From: Chloroflexota bacterium
GTDB lineage: Bacteria > Chloroflexota > Anaerolineae > Aggregatilineales > Phototrophicaceae
Length of the DNA: 64,000 nucleotides
Direction: 5' to 3'
NCBI GenBank assembly: GCA_026707225.1
Contig: JAPOXG010000010.1
Span: forward strand, 204,090-268,089
Under the pieces are notes generated by a model that worked only from the letters and a program-made list of their open reading frames with translations, was not told the origin of the DNA and ran no database searches. Positions 1 through 9,023 of the stretch are shown here, in pieces (within the stretch, counting starts at the first letter, position 1; each line of letters begins with the position of its first letter). A program made the translations under genes and the position numbers.

Positions 1-75
1 TTCGTGCGGCAGCACTTCCTCAACCCCGACAATGCGCAGGTTTGGCGGCGGCACGCTGACCGGATTCGAATTCAT
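1..75 (-). CDS. Start of an unidentified gene, cut by the window edge
   Basis: An ATG on the minus strand at 75 opens a reading frame that stays open to base 1, giving 25 residues that begin MNSNPVSVPPPNLRIVG and end in VLPHE. The pattern of hydrophobic residues followed by LxPHE resembles the first strand of ParB-N/sulfiredoxin-like domains, where a similar phrase precedes the nucleotide-binding part. That is only a hint from a short fragment. It is divergent from the Nudix gene, with about 100 bp between them. No catalytic motif is inside the window, so no function is assigned. Confidence 0.45.
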   Translation of the reverse strand, partial: MNSNPVSVPPPNLRIVGVEEVLPHE

Positions 76-175
76 CAAGATACCGAGTAAAATGTCAATT
101 GACAGGCATAGCCTAACATCAAGGCGGCTCTAGGACAACGGTCCGGAGCTCGCGCAAAACTCGAGGAGGACATGC

Positions 176-697
176 ATGGGGGCAAGCGAACAAGGCGCGG
201 AACTGACCGAGGATCGTTGGCTGACCATGCCTCGCACATTGTCCTTTGTGATGAATGGTGACGATGTACTGCTGATGAAAAGAGCGGCTCACAAGCGAAT
301 CTTTCCCAACCAATACAGCGGGCTGGGCGGCCACATTGAGCGTGATGAAGACCCCCATAGCGGCGCCCTGCGGGAGATTGCAGAGGAGAGCGGCTTGCGC
401 GTGCATTCGCTTCGCCTGCGCAGCATTCACAATATTGATTCGGGCGGCGCGACGGGTATCCTGCTCTTTGTCTACACCGCGATTAGCGACTCAAGAGAAG
501 CGCGCAAAGATTGCCCCGAAGGCCAGCTGGAATGGATCGCGAAAGATCAGGTGTTTGAACTTGACCTGGTCGAAGATTTGCCCGAGCTCCTCGCCAGAAT
601 CTTCGCAATGAAAGATGATCAGCCGCCCATGAACGCGCGCGTCAGCTACGATGCCGCCGACAACATCGTGCTCCGCTTTTATGAAGAACGAAGCTGA
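176..697 (+). CDS. Nudix hydrolase
   Basis: A 173-residue protein with a complete Nudix box at about residues 57-80: a GG-H-I-E opening, then an REIAEESGL core matching the REUXEEXGU consensus that binds Mg2+ and pyrophosphate. The family cleaves nucleoside diphosphates linked to another moiety; the substrate cannot be read from the sequence. The start at 176 is supported by a strong purine-rich ribosome site (AGGAGG at 164-169) six bases upstream. An alternative ATG at 227 would begin MPRTLSFV and lacks such a site. The gene is followed by three small rightward genes for membrane proteins, with no sign of a shared pathway. Confidence 0.85.
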   Translation: MGASEQGAELTEDRWLTMPRTLSFVMNGDDVLLMKRAAHKRIFPNQYSGLGGHIERDEDPHSGALREIAEESGLRVHSLRLRSIHNIDSGGATGILLFVYTAISDSREARKDCPEGQLEWIAKDQVFELDLVEDLPELLARIFAMKDDQPPMNARVSYDAADNIVLRFYEERS

Positions 698-761
698 ATG
701 CCGCCGACGAAGGGCTGCGCGTATCTGCGTGCCGTTCAGCGTACCTGCGACGGGACAGAAA

Positions 762-1223
762 ATGTCTGAATTGACAGCGCCATCGGCTGCGGCCGAGTTG
801 GAGGCAGGGTCTCAAAGCGAGGGGACGCCGCCTGTTCCAAGACATCGCATCGCGCGGCGGTTGGGCTGTGGATTGGTCTTGCTATTCTGGTTTGCCCTTT
901 TGTTGACGCCTTGCTCTCTCTTTTATCTTGCGGCAAATGGCGAGATTCGCCTCGGGCATCGCTATATTCCGCAGCCTCACACGCATCCGCTTCTGCTGGT
1001 ATCGCTAGTGAGCGAAACCGAAGATCGAGGGCTGCGCATCGAAAACTCCTGGATAGTGGAATCTCAAGCGGATGGGGGAATGCTCTGCGTGGAAACGGCA
1101 GTGCGATTTTTGCTTTGGCAGTACAGTGGTGGCAACCAGAATGTCAGTTTCTGCGATTGCTACCGGCGCCAAGACGCGGATGCCAGTTGGGAATTTGTCA
1201 GTACCTATGGCGGGGTCTGTTAA
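762..1223 (+). CDS. Small membrane protein of unknown function
   Basis: A 153-residue protein read from ATG 762. It has a polar N-terminal stretch of about 30 residues, a basic patch (RHRIARR), one strongly hydrophobic segment at about residues 36-56, and an external C-terminal part with four cysteines near the end (VSFCDCYRR and a final GVC). The frame is open from 651, but the earlier part reads like out-of-frame sequence overlapping the Nudix gene, so the later start is preferred. I do not recognise a family. It precedes another small membrane protein by 39 bp and the two may be cotranscribed. Confidence 0.5.
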   Translation: MSELTAPSAAAELEAGSQSEGTPPVPRHRIARRLGCGLVLLFWFALLLTPCSLFYLAANGEIRLGHRYIPQPHTHPLLLVSLVSETEDRGLRIENSWIVESQADGGMLCVETAVRFLLWQYSGGNQNVSFCDCYRRQDADASWEFVSTYGGVC

Positions 1224-1262
1224 GCGGATCGCCGGGATACAGCGCCGCGGCAAGAAAGTGGG

Positions 1263-1577
1263 ATGATGGACCTGCTGCAAAGCATTGATCCCGCGCATTT
1301 GCCATTCATCGCGGTCGGATGCGCATTGCTCTGCGTCGCGGTTGTGGTAATCGGCTTCCTGCTTCAGGCAGTCAGCAGCATATTCGATGTCATCGCTGGC
1401 TTAATCGAGGTCTTGGTCGAGATCTTGCAGGGCGGTCCCGTCGCCTGGTGTGGCTGTACGCTGCTTATCGGCGGTTTGATCGCTTGCGCCGGGTTTACGT
1501 TTCTGTACCTGAACGCTCCCGAAAGCTGCGCCCAAAATCCGACGAATTTCTGCCAATGGTTCGGATTCCTCCCTTGA
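1263..1577 (+). CDS. Small two-helix membrane protein of unknown function
   Basis: A 104-residue hydrophobic protein starting MMDLLQSIDP. It shows two or three hydrophobic segments (about residues 16-50 and 59-82) and a C-terminal external tail with Cys and aromatic residues (ESCAQNPTNFCQWFGFLP). The pattern of paired cysteines in a short external loop is like that of the preceding gene, so the two could form a disulfide-containing membrane complex; this is inference only. It ends about 100 bp before the histidine-motif membrane protein, with a good promoter between them. Confidence 0.5.
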   Translation: MMDLLQSIDPAHLPFIAVGCALLCVAVVVIGFLLQAVSSIFDVIAGLIEVLVEILQGGPVAWCGCTLLIGGLIACAGFTFLYLNAPESCAQNPTNFCQWFGFLP

Positions 1578-1617
1578 TTGCCTCGCCGCGACAAAGCGTT
1601 CTCTCGAAAAATTTACT

Positions 1618-1645
1618 TTGTGTTGCTAAACAAATCTTGTATAAT
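1618..1645 (+). promoter_or_regulatory. Sigma70-type promoter for the 1676 membrane protein
   Basis: A perfect -10 hexamer TATAAT (1640-1645) lies 16 bp after TTGTGT (1618-1623), about 30 bp before the ATG at 1676. The flanking DNA is AT-rich against a GC-rich background. Confidence 0.6.
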
Positions 1646-1675
1646 AGGGTGAGCTATCGGCGTTGGAGATGCTTC

Positions 1676-2827
1676 ATGGCCAGCACTGCTATCCCGCTGT
1701 CAAACTCCGAACTATATACGGCTGAAATCGACAAGAGCAATTATTGGCTGCGCAATAAGCGCTGGGACCTGTTCTTCATTACACTCAGCGTTGTCGTTGT
1801 GCCCCTTCCGTATGTGATGTACCTGCTCGGCGTGCACTTGGGGCTTGAGGACGATATCAGTCGCAACCTGGTGAATACCTTTGTTGCGGTCGCCATTGGC
1901 GGTCCGCACATGATGTCCACCTTTTTGCGGACGGGCCTGGATGAACGATTCAAAGAACGTTATCCGACGCTGGTTCGCTCTTCAATCATCATACCGATTT
2001 TAGTGATTTCGCTGGCATTCCTAAACCTGAGCCTGATGCTCACCTTCTTCTTCTTTTGGGCATCGCTGCATGTATTGCACCAGGTGACATATATCGTCGA
2101 ACTGTACAATCATAAAGAGGCGAATTTTGTCCGCAGAAGTACATTGAGTCCGGTTTCTCGCCTCATCGATTACGCGATCGTTTTGACCAGCCTCTTTCCC
2201 ATCGCGATGTGGAAGATTAGCCAAGGCGCTTTTGAAATTGGGCAGAATGATCTTGGCGAAGCAATCCCCGATCTGTTCCAGCAGCCGGACAATCCCTGGT
2301 TCTTTATCCTGGTGTCGGTCGTCTTTTGCTGCGCGCTATTGTCTTACGTGGTCAAGAGCATTTACGAATATTACCATGGCGTGCTGAACTTGCCTAAGTT
2401 CAGCTTCATTTCCCTAACCGTCCTGGTGGCTTTTTTCACGCCGCTTCTACCGAATCTTGACACCGCGTTTCAAGGGCTTAATACCTGGCACTCCTTCCAG
2501 TACCTGGCGATCACATTCTATATCATTAAGATACGGCAGATGGCGGGCGACTTGGAAACAGACGCGCCCCTGGTCGCACGTTACAGCCGACGCAGCAAAG
2601 ACGCGCGCGCTCTGTACGGTTTTAGCGCCGCTCTGCTCGTTGGATCCGCTCTCATTTTCTTGCTGGTCTATGTGCTGGCTGCGATTGTACGACCTGGGAT
2701 AGACGGCAACAGCCATTTTGACATCGCCTATTACACGGCGATTCTGTCATTCTTGTGGATACATTACTATCACGATCATTTTCTCTTCACCGACTTCGAA
2801 GCCCTGGACGGCGCCTACGCCAACTAG
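1676..2827 (+). CDS. Polytopic membrane protein with conserved-looking histidine motifs
   Basis: A 383-residue integral membrane protein with about eight or nine hydrophobic segments. The frame is open from 1319, but the promoter at 1618-1645 and the overlap with the previous gene favour ATG 1676. Histidines fall in ordered motifs inside or beside the helices: GGPHMM (H78), SLHVLHQ (H132, H135), NTWHSFQYL (H272) and IHYYHDHF (H363, H366, H368). Order and spacing recall membrane di-iron/haem-type oxygenases, and the WHS motif resembles the one I know from Brp/Blh beta-carotene dioxygenases; I cannot confirm homology. No carotenoid gene is nearby. Function unknown, possibly a membrane metalloenzyme. 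Confidence 0.7.
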   Translation: MASTAIPLSNSELYTAEIDKSNYWLRNKRWDLFFITLSVVVVPLPYVMYLLGVHLGLEDDISRNLVNTFVAVAIGGPHMMSTFLRTGLDERFKERYPTLVRSSIIIPILVISLAFLNLSLMLTFFFFWASLHVLHQVTYIVELYNHKEANFVRRSTLSPVSRLIDYAIVLTSLFPIAMWKISQGAFEIGQNDLGEAIPDLFQQPDNPWFFILVSVVFCCALLSYVVKSIYEYYHGVLNLPKFSFISLTVLVAFFTPLLPNLDTAFQGLNTWHSFQYLAITFYIIKIRQMAGDLETDAPLVARYSRRSKDARALYGFSAALLVGSALIFLLVYVLAAIVRPGIDGNSHFDIAYYTAILSFLWIHYYHDHFLFTDFEALDGAYAN

Positions 2828-2853
2828 CTGGTCCGCGCGATTTCGCCGCTAGA

Positions 2854-4371
2854 TTATGGAAAGGCTTCCTCCACCCATTGCATGGGGTCGATGTTGACTC
2901 CGTTCAGCCATGCTTCCCAGTGCAAATGCGGTCCCGTGCTGCGTCCGGTTGAACCTACCGTGCCGATCACTTGGCCCGTTTTGACATTGGCGCCCAACTC
3001 GACCAGCGTTTCGTTTTGATGCGCATAGAGCGTGAACAAGCCCCAACCGTGATCAATTACAGTTGTGTTGCCGCGGATCTGCAAGCGATCAACCATAACT
3101 ACCTTGCCGTCGGCCGCCGCCAGAATCGACGTGCCCGGCGCGCCCGCGAAATCGACGCCACCGTGGTAGCGATTGAAGGGACTTCCATTGTAAGAACGCA
3201 AGGTGCCAAAGACGGCGTTGATGGAAGCGGTGGCCGGCAAGCTGAGCCTTGCGGTCCAGGAGCGATCAGGGCTGAAGCCGCCGGTCGCGAGAGTCAGCAG
3301 AGACAACTCCTCTGCTTCCACCGTTGGCGCTAACAGCTCGCTGTCAGCTATCTTGATCGTCTGGCGACCGTAGCCGCCGCTGATTACTTGCGCGTTGGCA
3401 GCTATCAGGCTGGACTGTCCCAAGCCATCGATGAGTTCGAGCGTCAAAGGGTAGACGCTCATCTTCGTGAACATGGGGATGCCGATGAGTATATTGTGAC
3501 GCCTGCCGGCATCGCGCTTGATGACGCGCAACTCTCGCCCCAGAAATTGTCCCGAGATCGTCACCGCTTCACTAGTGAGCAATTCGACTCGTCCACTTCG
3601 CCCTGCCTGAAAGACGAGCGGATCAATCGTGAAAGCCACCACGGATTCGGGCAGCTCTAGGGTCAGTTGCGGCAGCAGAATGCCGGGTATTGTCAGCCGT
3701 TGACCGACGCTGAGGAAGCTGGGATCAGCCATATTGTTGGCGCGCGCCAAGGCGTCGATTGTCTGGTGGTAGCGCAGACCAATCTCCGACAGCGTCTCGC
3801 CAGTTTTCACCGTGTGAATAAAGACTGTGGCTGGGTCGCCATATCGTGAGAAAGAATGCTGGATGCCCCGACTGGGAACGGCTGTAGCCACCAGCGAAAC
3901 CTGGCTGTCAGTCGGCGCGCTCGTGGGCCTGCTATCTGACTGCTCGCTTTTCGCCTCGTCATCGCCGGCGACGATTGTCAATTCCTGACCGACATAAATG
4001 AGATTGGCCGAGGTCAACTGGTTAAGTGATGTGAGCTCCGCCAAGCTTCTGCCATAAATCGAGGCGATGCTGGCGAGCGACTCGCCGGAGGCAACGATGT
4101 GCGTGATCCGTTCCTGAGGCGTACCGGCCGCCAGCGGAATGATTAAGTGTTGGCCGACGGATATCGCATCGCTGTTGCTGATGCCATTAGCCTCGGCGAT
4201 ATCCTCGGCGAATCGGTTGAATTTCAGCGCGATTCGAAACAGATTTTCGCCAGGCTGAACAACGTGCACAGTGAATGCCAAATCGCTCGACTCTTGAGCG
4301 GCATGGGGGGACGGCAAGAAAGCGCAAAATGCCAATAGCAACACCAGACAATTTCTAAATGGCTTGTTCAA
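2854..4371 (-). CDS. Secreted LysM-repeat M23 peptidoglycan endopeptidase
   Basis: A 505-residue exported protein. It has a signal peptide (residues 1-25, ending near SPHAAQ), three LysM domains at about 36-79, 91-134 and 196-239, a beta-rich linker, and a C-terminal M23 (LytM/NlpD-like) domain from about 395. The zinc ligands are present: H403 and D407 in HGGVDFAG, and H484 in HLHW, with H451 in LYAH as the additional catalytic His. It should bind and cut cell-wall peptide crosslinks outside the membrane. Translation probably starts at TTG 4371 behind an AAGGA site; no in-frame ATG fits better. The next gene upstream on the same strand is also a LysM protein, separated by a terminator. Confidence 0.88.
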   Translation of the reverse strand: MNKPFRNCLVLLLAFCAFLPSPHAAQESSDLAFTVHVVQPGENLFRIALKFNRFAEDIAEANGISNSDAISVGQHLIIPLAAGTPQERITHIVASGESLASIASIYGRSLAELTSLNQLTSANLIYVGQELTIVAGDDEAKSEQSDSRPTSAPTDSQVSLVATAVPSRGIQHSFSRYGDPATVFIHTVKTGETLSEIGLRYHQTIDALARANNMADPSFLSVGQRLTIPGILLPQLTLELPESVVAFTIDPLVFQAGRSGRVELLTSEAVTISGQFLGRELRVIKRDAGRRHNILIGIPMFTKMSVYPLTLELIDGLGQSSLIAANAQVISGGYGRQTIKIADSELLAPTVEAEELSLLTLATGGFSPDRSWTARLSLPATASINAVFGTLRSYNGSPFNRYHGGVDFAGAPGTSILAAADGKVVMVDRLQIRGNTTVIDHGWGLFTLYAHQNETLVELGANVKTGQVIGTVGSTGRSTGPHLHWEAWLNGVNIDPMQWVEEAFP

Positions 4372-4725
4372 GCGTCATCCTTCTTTGCGTTCGTTTAATT
4401 GACTGTCTGAAGGGCATGCAGGTCATAGATACGATGTCAAGTTTATCGTTTGCTGGCATAAGCGCGTCGCGAATCGATCCGTCCGTCGCGTGGCAATTGG
4501 GCACTCCTTGCGCGCTCATGAACTCGATTTGTCTCGGCAGCCCCAAACCGACCTCTTCGATGTTATCTGGCTGTTGCCTTGACGCCGAAAATCGCTGCCC
4601 GTATGCGACGTTAGCCAGCCGCCGAATTGTAATCCCGACAATTGAAAAAAGTAGCCCGCGCCTGAATTCGCGCGAGCTACCATTCTAAAGTTTCGGTCGG
4701 AACGCGTTTAGCGCCCCGATTCGGC
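4372..4725. other. Gap between the two LysM genes
   Basis: About 350 bp without a convincing gene. It holds the terminator of the upstream LysM gene (4645-4680). A TTGACA-like hexamer lies on the minus strand near 4434 but has no matching -10. Short open frames here have no ribosome site and no recognisable composition. Confidence 0.5.
4645..4680 (-). terminator. Rho-independent terminator after the 600-residue LysM gene
   Basis: An inverted repeat GTAGC-CC-GCGC / GCGC-GA-GCTAC at 4651-4680 forms a hairpin of about 11 positions. Read on the minus strand it is followed by a run of six T (4650-4645). It lies 45 bp past the stop of the gene at 4726. Confidence 0.8.
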
Positions 4726-6528
4726 TTAGCTGGGGATGGTCAATACCTGGCCCACGGTCAGGTTTTCGTAATCGACGATACCGTTGACCTGCGCCAGTTC
4801 AACAGCGCTGACTCCATAACGCGCCGCGATTATGTAGAGCGTGTCGCCTGCTCGGACGGTATAGGTTACTGGAAAGTTCGTTGGCAGCGGTGTGAATGTC
4901 GGCTGCGGCGTACTCGTAGGTATGAGCGTCGGCGTCGGGTAGGGCGATGGGATCTTGATCTCCTGACCTGGATGAATTCTGCCTGGATCGGAAATATCAT
5001 TTAGCTCCACCAAAGCCTGGACTGTGGCGCCATGTTGCCGCGCGATCTCATCCAGCGTGTCACCGACCTGAACGACATAAATGGTGTGCCAGGGCGGCGC
5101 TGCGGTGGCCACTGCCGGATCCGGCGTCGGTTCGTCTGTGGGGAATAATGTCACCGTTGGGCGCAGATTGCCGTCTGGCGTCGGTGGGATCGCAGTCGGA
5201 ATCAGTAGAATCTGGCCGACATCAATTTGGTGCGGATTGGCAATGTTGTTGATTGCCGCCAGCAACTCCACGGTCGTGCCATACCGCTGCGCGATATTCA
5301 CCAAGGCGTCGCCCGGCTGGATTTGGTAAGTAATCGGCGTTGCTGTTGGAGATGGCGTTATTGTTGGGGTTGAAGTGAAAGTCGATGTTGGGGTAAGCGT
5401 AGGCGCTGGAGTGAAGGTCGCGCCTGGTGTATCGGTGCCAGACAGGGCTGAGGTCGGCGGCAGGTTTACCGGAATAACGAGGCGTTGACTAACGACAATT
5501 AGACTGGAAGCGTCCAGATCATTGGCGCGTCGTATCGCATCGACGGTGCTGCCATACTGAAACGCCAGCCCGCTGACCGTGTCTTCGGCTACCACGATAT
5601 GCACGACCGTATCGGGGAACTCACCAGATTCGGGCGCGCTTTCGGTCGCCGGGGCTTCCTCTGTCGTTGGGCTGGGAGAGGCGGTTGCCGTTGCGGTCAG
5701 TGTCGCGGTAGGCGCTGCTGTCGCTTCCTGCTGTTCGCTGCTTCCCTCTTGTCCAGTGGACCCGCCTTGTTGCGCGTCTTCGGTCGGGGAGAGGGAAGGC
5801 GTCGGAGTCGCCGTGTCATTTGACAGCCCGGTGTTGGTTTCTGGGGTCGGCGTATTTTCGACCACCACCACCGTTTCGCTGGCGACCTCAAGCACAGCAT
5901 CATCCAGATAGATGTAGTTATTGGCGCGCGGTTCGCCGACGGTCGATTCGACAAAAACGGTGACGCTTGAGCTTTCAGCCGTTGCAATCACTGCATACTG
6001 GCGGTAAGCGTCATAGAAGAAGGTTGCCGCGGTGGACCAGATTATGTCTTCGCTAGCGCCATCGGCGCCGCCATTCGGATCGATGCCGACGCGAACAACC
6101 ACATCGCCCGGATCTTCGCTGACGTCGACGTCCTCAAAGCTGGATGACCAGACGTAGGCATAAACGCTGAAGCGATAGGTCGTGCCGCTCGTCAGCGAAT
6201 CCACTTCTTGATAGATGCCGCCTTGATGCGTAGCGAATAGAGTGAAATATTTTTGCGCCTTGCCAGCTTCGTCCAACCGGATCCGGTCCGTTTCTTCATC
6301 GTAATTTGGCTCGTGATTGGCGAACGACGGGCTTGTGTCCGATGGCGCGATATGCCAGGGCGTCCAGGATTCGGCCACATTTCGCGGTTCTGCTCCATCC
6401 AATTCAACAAAGCCGCCTTCAAAGTCGCCGTTTTCCAGAAGATTGGTTACAGTGTTGTCTTGACTGAATGATATGCTGATGATTAGCAACAACGACGTGA
6501 TGAAAATAATCGACAGTCGTTTGGTCAT
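4726..6528 (-). CDS. Secreted multi-LysM protein with an N-terminal carbohydrate-binding-like domain
   Basis: A 600-residue exported protein with no enzymatic domain. After a signal peptide (residues 1-23) comes a jelly-roll-like module opening NLLENGDFEGGF, a phrase typical of CBM-type domains, to about residue 210. Then come four LysM domains at about 309-353, 397-442, 483-527 and 555-600, joined by low-complexity Thr/Pro/Ser/Ala linkers. It probably sits on the wall through LysM contacts and presents the N-terminal domain to an external glycan; that is inference. Start ATG 6528 has GGGAG seven bases upstream. The linkers are encoded by slippage-prone repeats of GGCGT-type units. Confidence 0.8.
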   Translation of the reverse strand: MTKRLSIIFITSLLLIISISFSQDNTVTNLLENGDFEGGFVELDGAEPRNVAESWTPWHIAPSDTSPSFANHEPNYDEETDRIRLDEAGKAQKYFTLFATHQGGIYQEVDSLTSGTTYRFSVYAYVWSSSFEDVDVSEDPGDVVVRVGIDPNGGADGASEDIIWSTAATFFYDAYRQYAVIATAESSSVTVFVESTVGEPRANNYIYLDDAVLEVASETVVVVENTPTPETNTGLSNDTATPTPSLSPTEDAQQGGSTGQEGSSEQQEATAAPTATLTATATASPSPTTEEAPATESAPESGEFPDTVVHIVVAEDTVSGLAFQYGSTVDAIRRANDLDASSLIVVSQRLVIPVNLPPTSALSGTDTPGATFTPAPTLTPTSTFTSTPTITPSPTATPITYQIQPGDALVNIAQRYGTTVELLAAINNIANPHQIDVGQILLIPTAIPPTPDGNLRPTVTLFPTDEPTPDPAVATAAPPWHTIYVVQVGDTLDEIARQHGATVQALVELNDISDPGRIHPGQEIKIPSPYPTPTLIPTSTPQPTFTPLPTNFPVTYTVRAGDTLYIIAARYGVSAVELAQVNGIVDYENLTVGQVLTIPS

Positions 6529-6937
6529 CGTCTTCTCCCGTTACCATGAAAAATGGCTCAATTGCGCCCTTACTTCTTTATAGTCTACTCAGAATCGGCA
6601 TAGCGCACAAAGCAAATTGACGGCATTCCGCGCCGAAGAATTCTCACTTGAGAATAAGTCGAGGTTCGCGTAATCTAGCCAAACCCGCGTCAGGTTAGGA
6701 TGAGGTCAAACTAGGCCGCTAGCCAAAGTGAATCGCCGGCCGTCTGGCTTCAGCGTAAGGCGCTCAGGGCTGAGATTGGCGCCGATTTATTCACGTTTCA
6801 TCAATTGTAGACTCATGTCTTGCTTGCAAGGATCCTCGCGCAGCAGAATCCGCCAGGTGGCGATGGAATCGCAATTGTTGGAAGATTGCTGTGATTGACT
6901 GAATTGCCAACTTCAAGAGTCATGGAGGTCATCAATT
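6529..6937. other. Divergent intergenic region between LysM gene and sucC
   Basis: About 400 bp with no open frame that looks coding. On the minus strand a possible -10 (TATAAA, 6582-6577) sits 50 bp before the LysM start but lacks a clear -35. On the plus strand the only firm signal is the GGAGG site at 6924-6928 for sucC. The sucC promoter must lie here but I could not identify it. Confidence 0.4.
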
Positions 6938-8098
6938 TTGAATTTGCACGAGTATCAGTCGAAGTTTCTTTTTGCGGAATATGGCATTCCCATTCCGCAA
7001 GGCAAAGTCGCGACAAGCCCAGAGGAGGCATACGCCATCGCACAGGAATTGAATGGCGTCGTCGTGGTAAAGGCGCAGGCGCACGTCGGTGGCCGTGGTA
7101 AAGCCGGTGGCGTCAAAGTCGCCCGCAGCGCGGATGAAGCGAGGATTTATGCCGGGCAGATCCTTGGGATGGACATCAAGGGGCTCACGGTCGAACGCGT
7201 ACTCGTTGACCGCGGCGCTGATATTCGGCAGGAAATCTATCTGGCGGTCACCAACGATCGCGCCGCGGGCAAGCCGCTCATCATGACATCCATGGAAGGC
7301 GGCATGGATATTGAAGAGCTGAATCGCGAACGCCCCGACGCCATCATTCGCGAACACGTTGATCCGATCATGGGATTGCAAAACTATCAGATGACTTTTA
7401 TCGCCAGCGCCATGGGCATGCCAAGGGCGCACTGGCGGAGTTTCGCACGAATCCTGAGCGGGCTCTATCAGTGCTATCGCGAAAACGACGCCGAGCTGGC
7501 TGAGATCAATCCCCTCGTTATCACGGGCGCTGGCGAATTGCTGGCGGTCGACGGCAAAGTGATCATTGATGATAACGCGCTCTTTCGGCAGCCGGCGCTG
7601 ACCGATCAGCGTGATACCAGCGGCGAACCAAGCTCGGAGCGACAGGCCCGCGAAGCCGGCATCACCTATATCAAGCTTGAGGGCCAGATTGGCTGCATGG
7701 TGAATGGCGCGGGATTGGCGATGACCACGATGGATATGACCAAGCTATATGGCGACGCTGACGGTATTGGTCCGGCGAACTTCCTGGATATTGGCGGTGG
7801 CGCATCGCCGGAACAAGTGGCGGCCGCCCTCCGCATTATTCTTTCGGACGACAATGTCAAATGCGTGCTCTTCAATATCTTTGGCGGCATCACCCGTTGC
7901 GATGAAGTCGCGAACGGGATTCTAACCGCCTACAACGAAGTGAACCCCGATGTGCCGATGGTGATTCGGCTGCAAGGCACCAACGCCGCGGAAGGCAGCA
8001 AGATTATCAATGAAGCGCGGATTCCCAATATCACCAGCGCGGATACACTGACCGCGGCCGCGCAGCGAGCGGTGGCTGCGGTAAAGGAGCAGCTCTGA
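6938..8098 (+). CDS. sucC: Succinyl-CoA ligase, beta subunit
   Basis: A 386-residue ATP-grasp protein that forms, with SucD, the TCA-cycle enzyme converting succinyl-CoA to succinate with nucleotide phosphorylation. The N-terminus [11 protein letters not shown] and the C-terminal [16 protein letters not shown] signature are diagnostic, and length matches the family. The start codon is TTG at 6938, set by a GGAGG site nine bases upstream; the nearby ATG at 6922 is out of frame. sucD begins one base after its stop, so the two are translated as a pair. Confidence 0.97.
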   Translation: MNLHEYQSKFLFAEYGIPIPQGKVATSPEEAYAIAQELNGVVVVKAQAHVGGRGKAGGVKVARSADEARIYAGQILGMDIKGLTVERVLVDRGADIRQEIYLAVTNDRAAGKPLIMTSMEGGMDIEELNRERPDAIIREHVDPIMGLQNYQMTFIASAMGMPRAHWRSFARILSGLYQCYRENDAELAEINPLVITGAGELLAVDGKVIIDDNALFRQPALTDQRDTSGEPSSERQAREAGITYIKLEGQIGCMVNGAGLAMTTMDMTKLYGDADGIGPANFLDIGGGASPEQVAAALRIILSDDNVKCVLFNIFGGITRCDEVANGILTAYNEVNPDVPMVIRLQGTNAAEGSKIINEARIPNITSADTLTAAAQRAVAAVKEQL

Positions 8099-8099
8099 T

Positions 8100-8957
8100 A
8101 TGGCAATCCTCATCGACAGCAGCGCGCGGGTTCTGGTCCAGGGCATCACTGGTCGGCAAGGCGGCTTCCATGCCAAACTGATGATGGAATACGGCACCGA
8201 TGTCGTGGGCGGCGTCACGCCTGGCAAAGGCGGCGAATGGTTCGAGGGGGCGCCCGTATTTGATACCATGCGCATGGCCGTGGAAACGACTAACGCGAAT
8301 GTCAGCCTGGTGACGGTACCGGCGCGCTTTGCCGCCGATGCCATCAAGGAAGCGGCTGACGCAGGCGTCGCGCTGGTGATTTGCTTGACGGAGCATATTC
8401 CTGTTTCGGACATGATGAAGGCGCTCGCCTTCTGCCGGAACCGCGATACCCGTCTGATTGGACCGAATTGTCCGGGCGTCATGACGCCGGGGCAAGCCAA
8501 AGTCGGCATCATTCCGGCGATGGTCGCCATGCCCGGCAACGTGGGCGTCGTATCCAAGAGCGGTACATTGACCTATGAAGTTGGCTTCGCCATGAAGAAC
8601 TATGGCATTGGGATCTCGACCATTGTCGGCATTGGCGGCGACCCGGTGATCGGCACCACTTTTGTCGACGTGCTGGAGATGTTTGAGAACGATCCAGAGA
8701 CAGAAAAGGTCGCCTTGCTCGGCGAGATTGGCGGGAGCGCCGAGATCGCCGCCGCAAGTTACATCAAGAACGTGATGACCAAGCCGGTCGCCGCCTTTAT
8801 CGCCGGTCGCAGCGCGCCTCCAGGCAAGCGCATGGGCCACGCCGGCGCCATCGTAGACGGTGGCGAGGGCTCGGCTGAAGAGAAGATTCAGGCGCTGGAA
8901 GCGGCCGGGGCGCGCGTCGCCGCCAACCCCGAAGAGATACCGAGCCTGCTTGGATAA
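8100..8957 (+). CDS. sucD: Succinyl-CoA ligase, alpha subunit
   Basis: A 285-residue CoA-binding subunit. The N-terminal CoA-binding Rossmann segment carries the [12 protein letters not shown] motif, and the C-terminal half carries the phospho-histidine site in GHAGAI (about residue 247) that relays phosphate during catalysis. Its AAGGAG ribosome site lies inside the end of sucC. It is convergent with tdk across a 66-bp gap that has no U-tract terminator. Confidence 0.97.
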   Translation: MAILIDSSARVLVQGITGRQGGFHAKLMMEYGTDVVGGVTPGKGGEWFEGAPVFDTMRMAVETTNANVSLVTVPARFAADAIKEAADAGVALVICLTEHIPVSDMMKALAFCRNRDTRLIGPNCPGVMTPGQAKVGIIPAMVAMPGNVGVVSKSGTLTYEVGFAMKNYGIGISTIVGIGGDPVIGTTFVDVLEMFENDPETEKVALLGEIGGSAEIAAASYIKNVMTKPVAAFIAGRSAPPGKRMGHAGAIVDGGEGSAEEKIQALEAAGARVAANPEEIPSLLG

Positions 8958-9023
8958 GTCCCGCTACAAGCGATCCGCCGAAGGCATCGACTGAAGGCAT
9001 TCACAGTTGCTGCAAGCATGCGC

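Noticed and set aside
1319..1675. N-terminal extension of the histidine-motif membrane protein
   Set aside because: It overlaps the small membrane gene and contains the promoter; the residues are Arg-rich out-of-frame translation.
4359..4688. A 109-codon frame in the gap between the LysM genes
   Set aside because: No ribosome site, and it runs through the terminator hairpin of the neighbouring gene.
5340..5830. Repeated GGCGT/TCGG-type units as a possible DNA repeat array
   Set aside because: They are in frame and encode the Thr/Pro linkers of the LysM protein, so the repeats are explained by protein composition.
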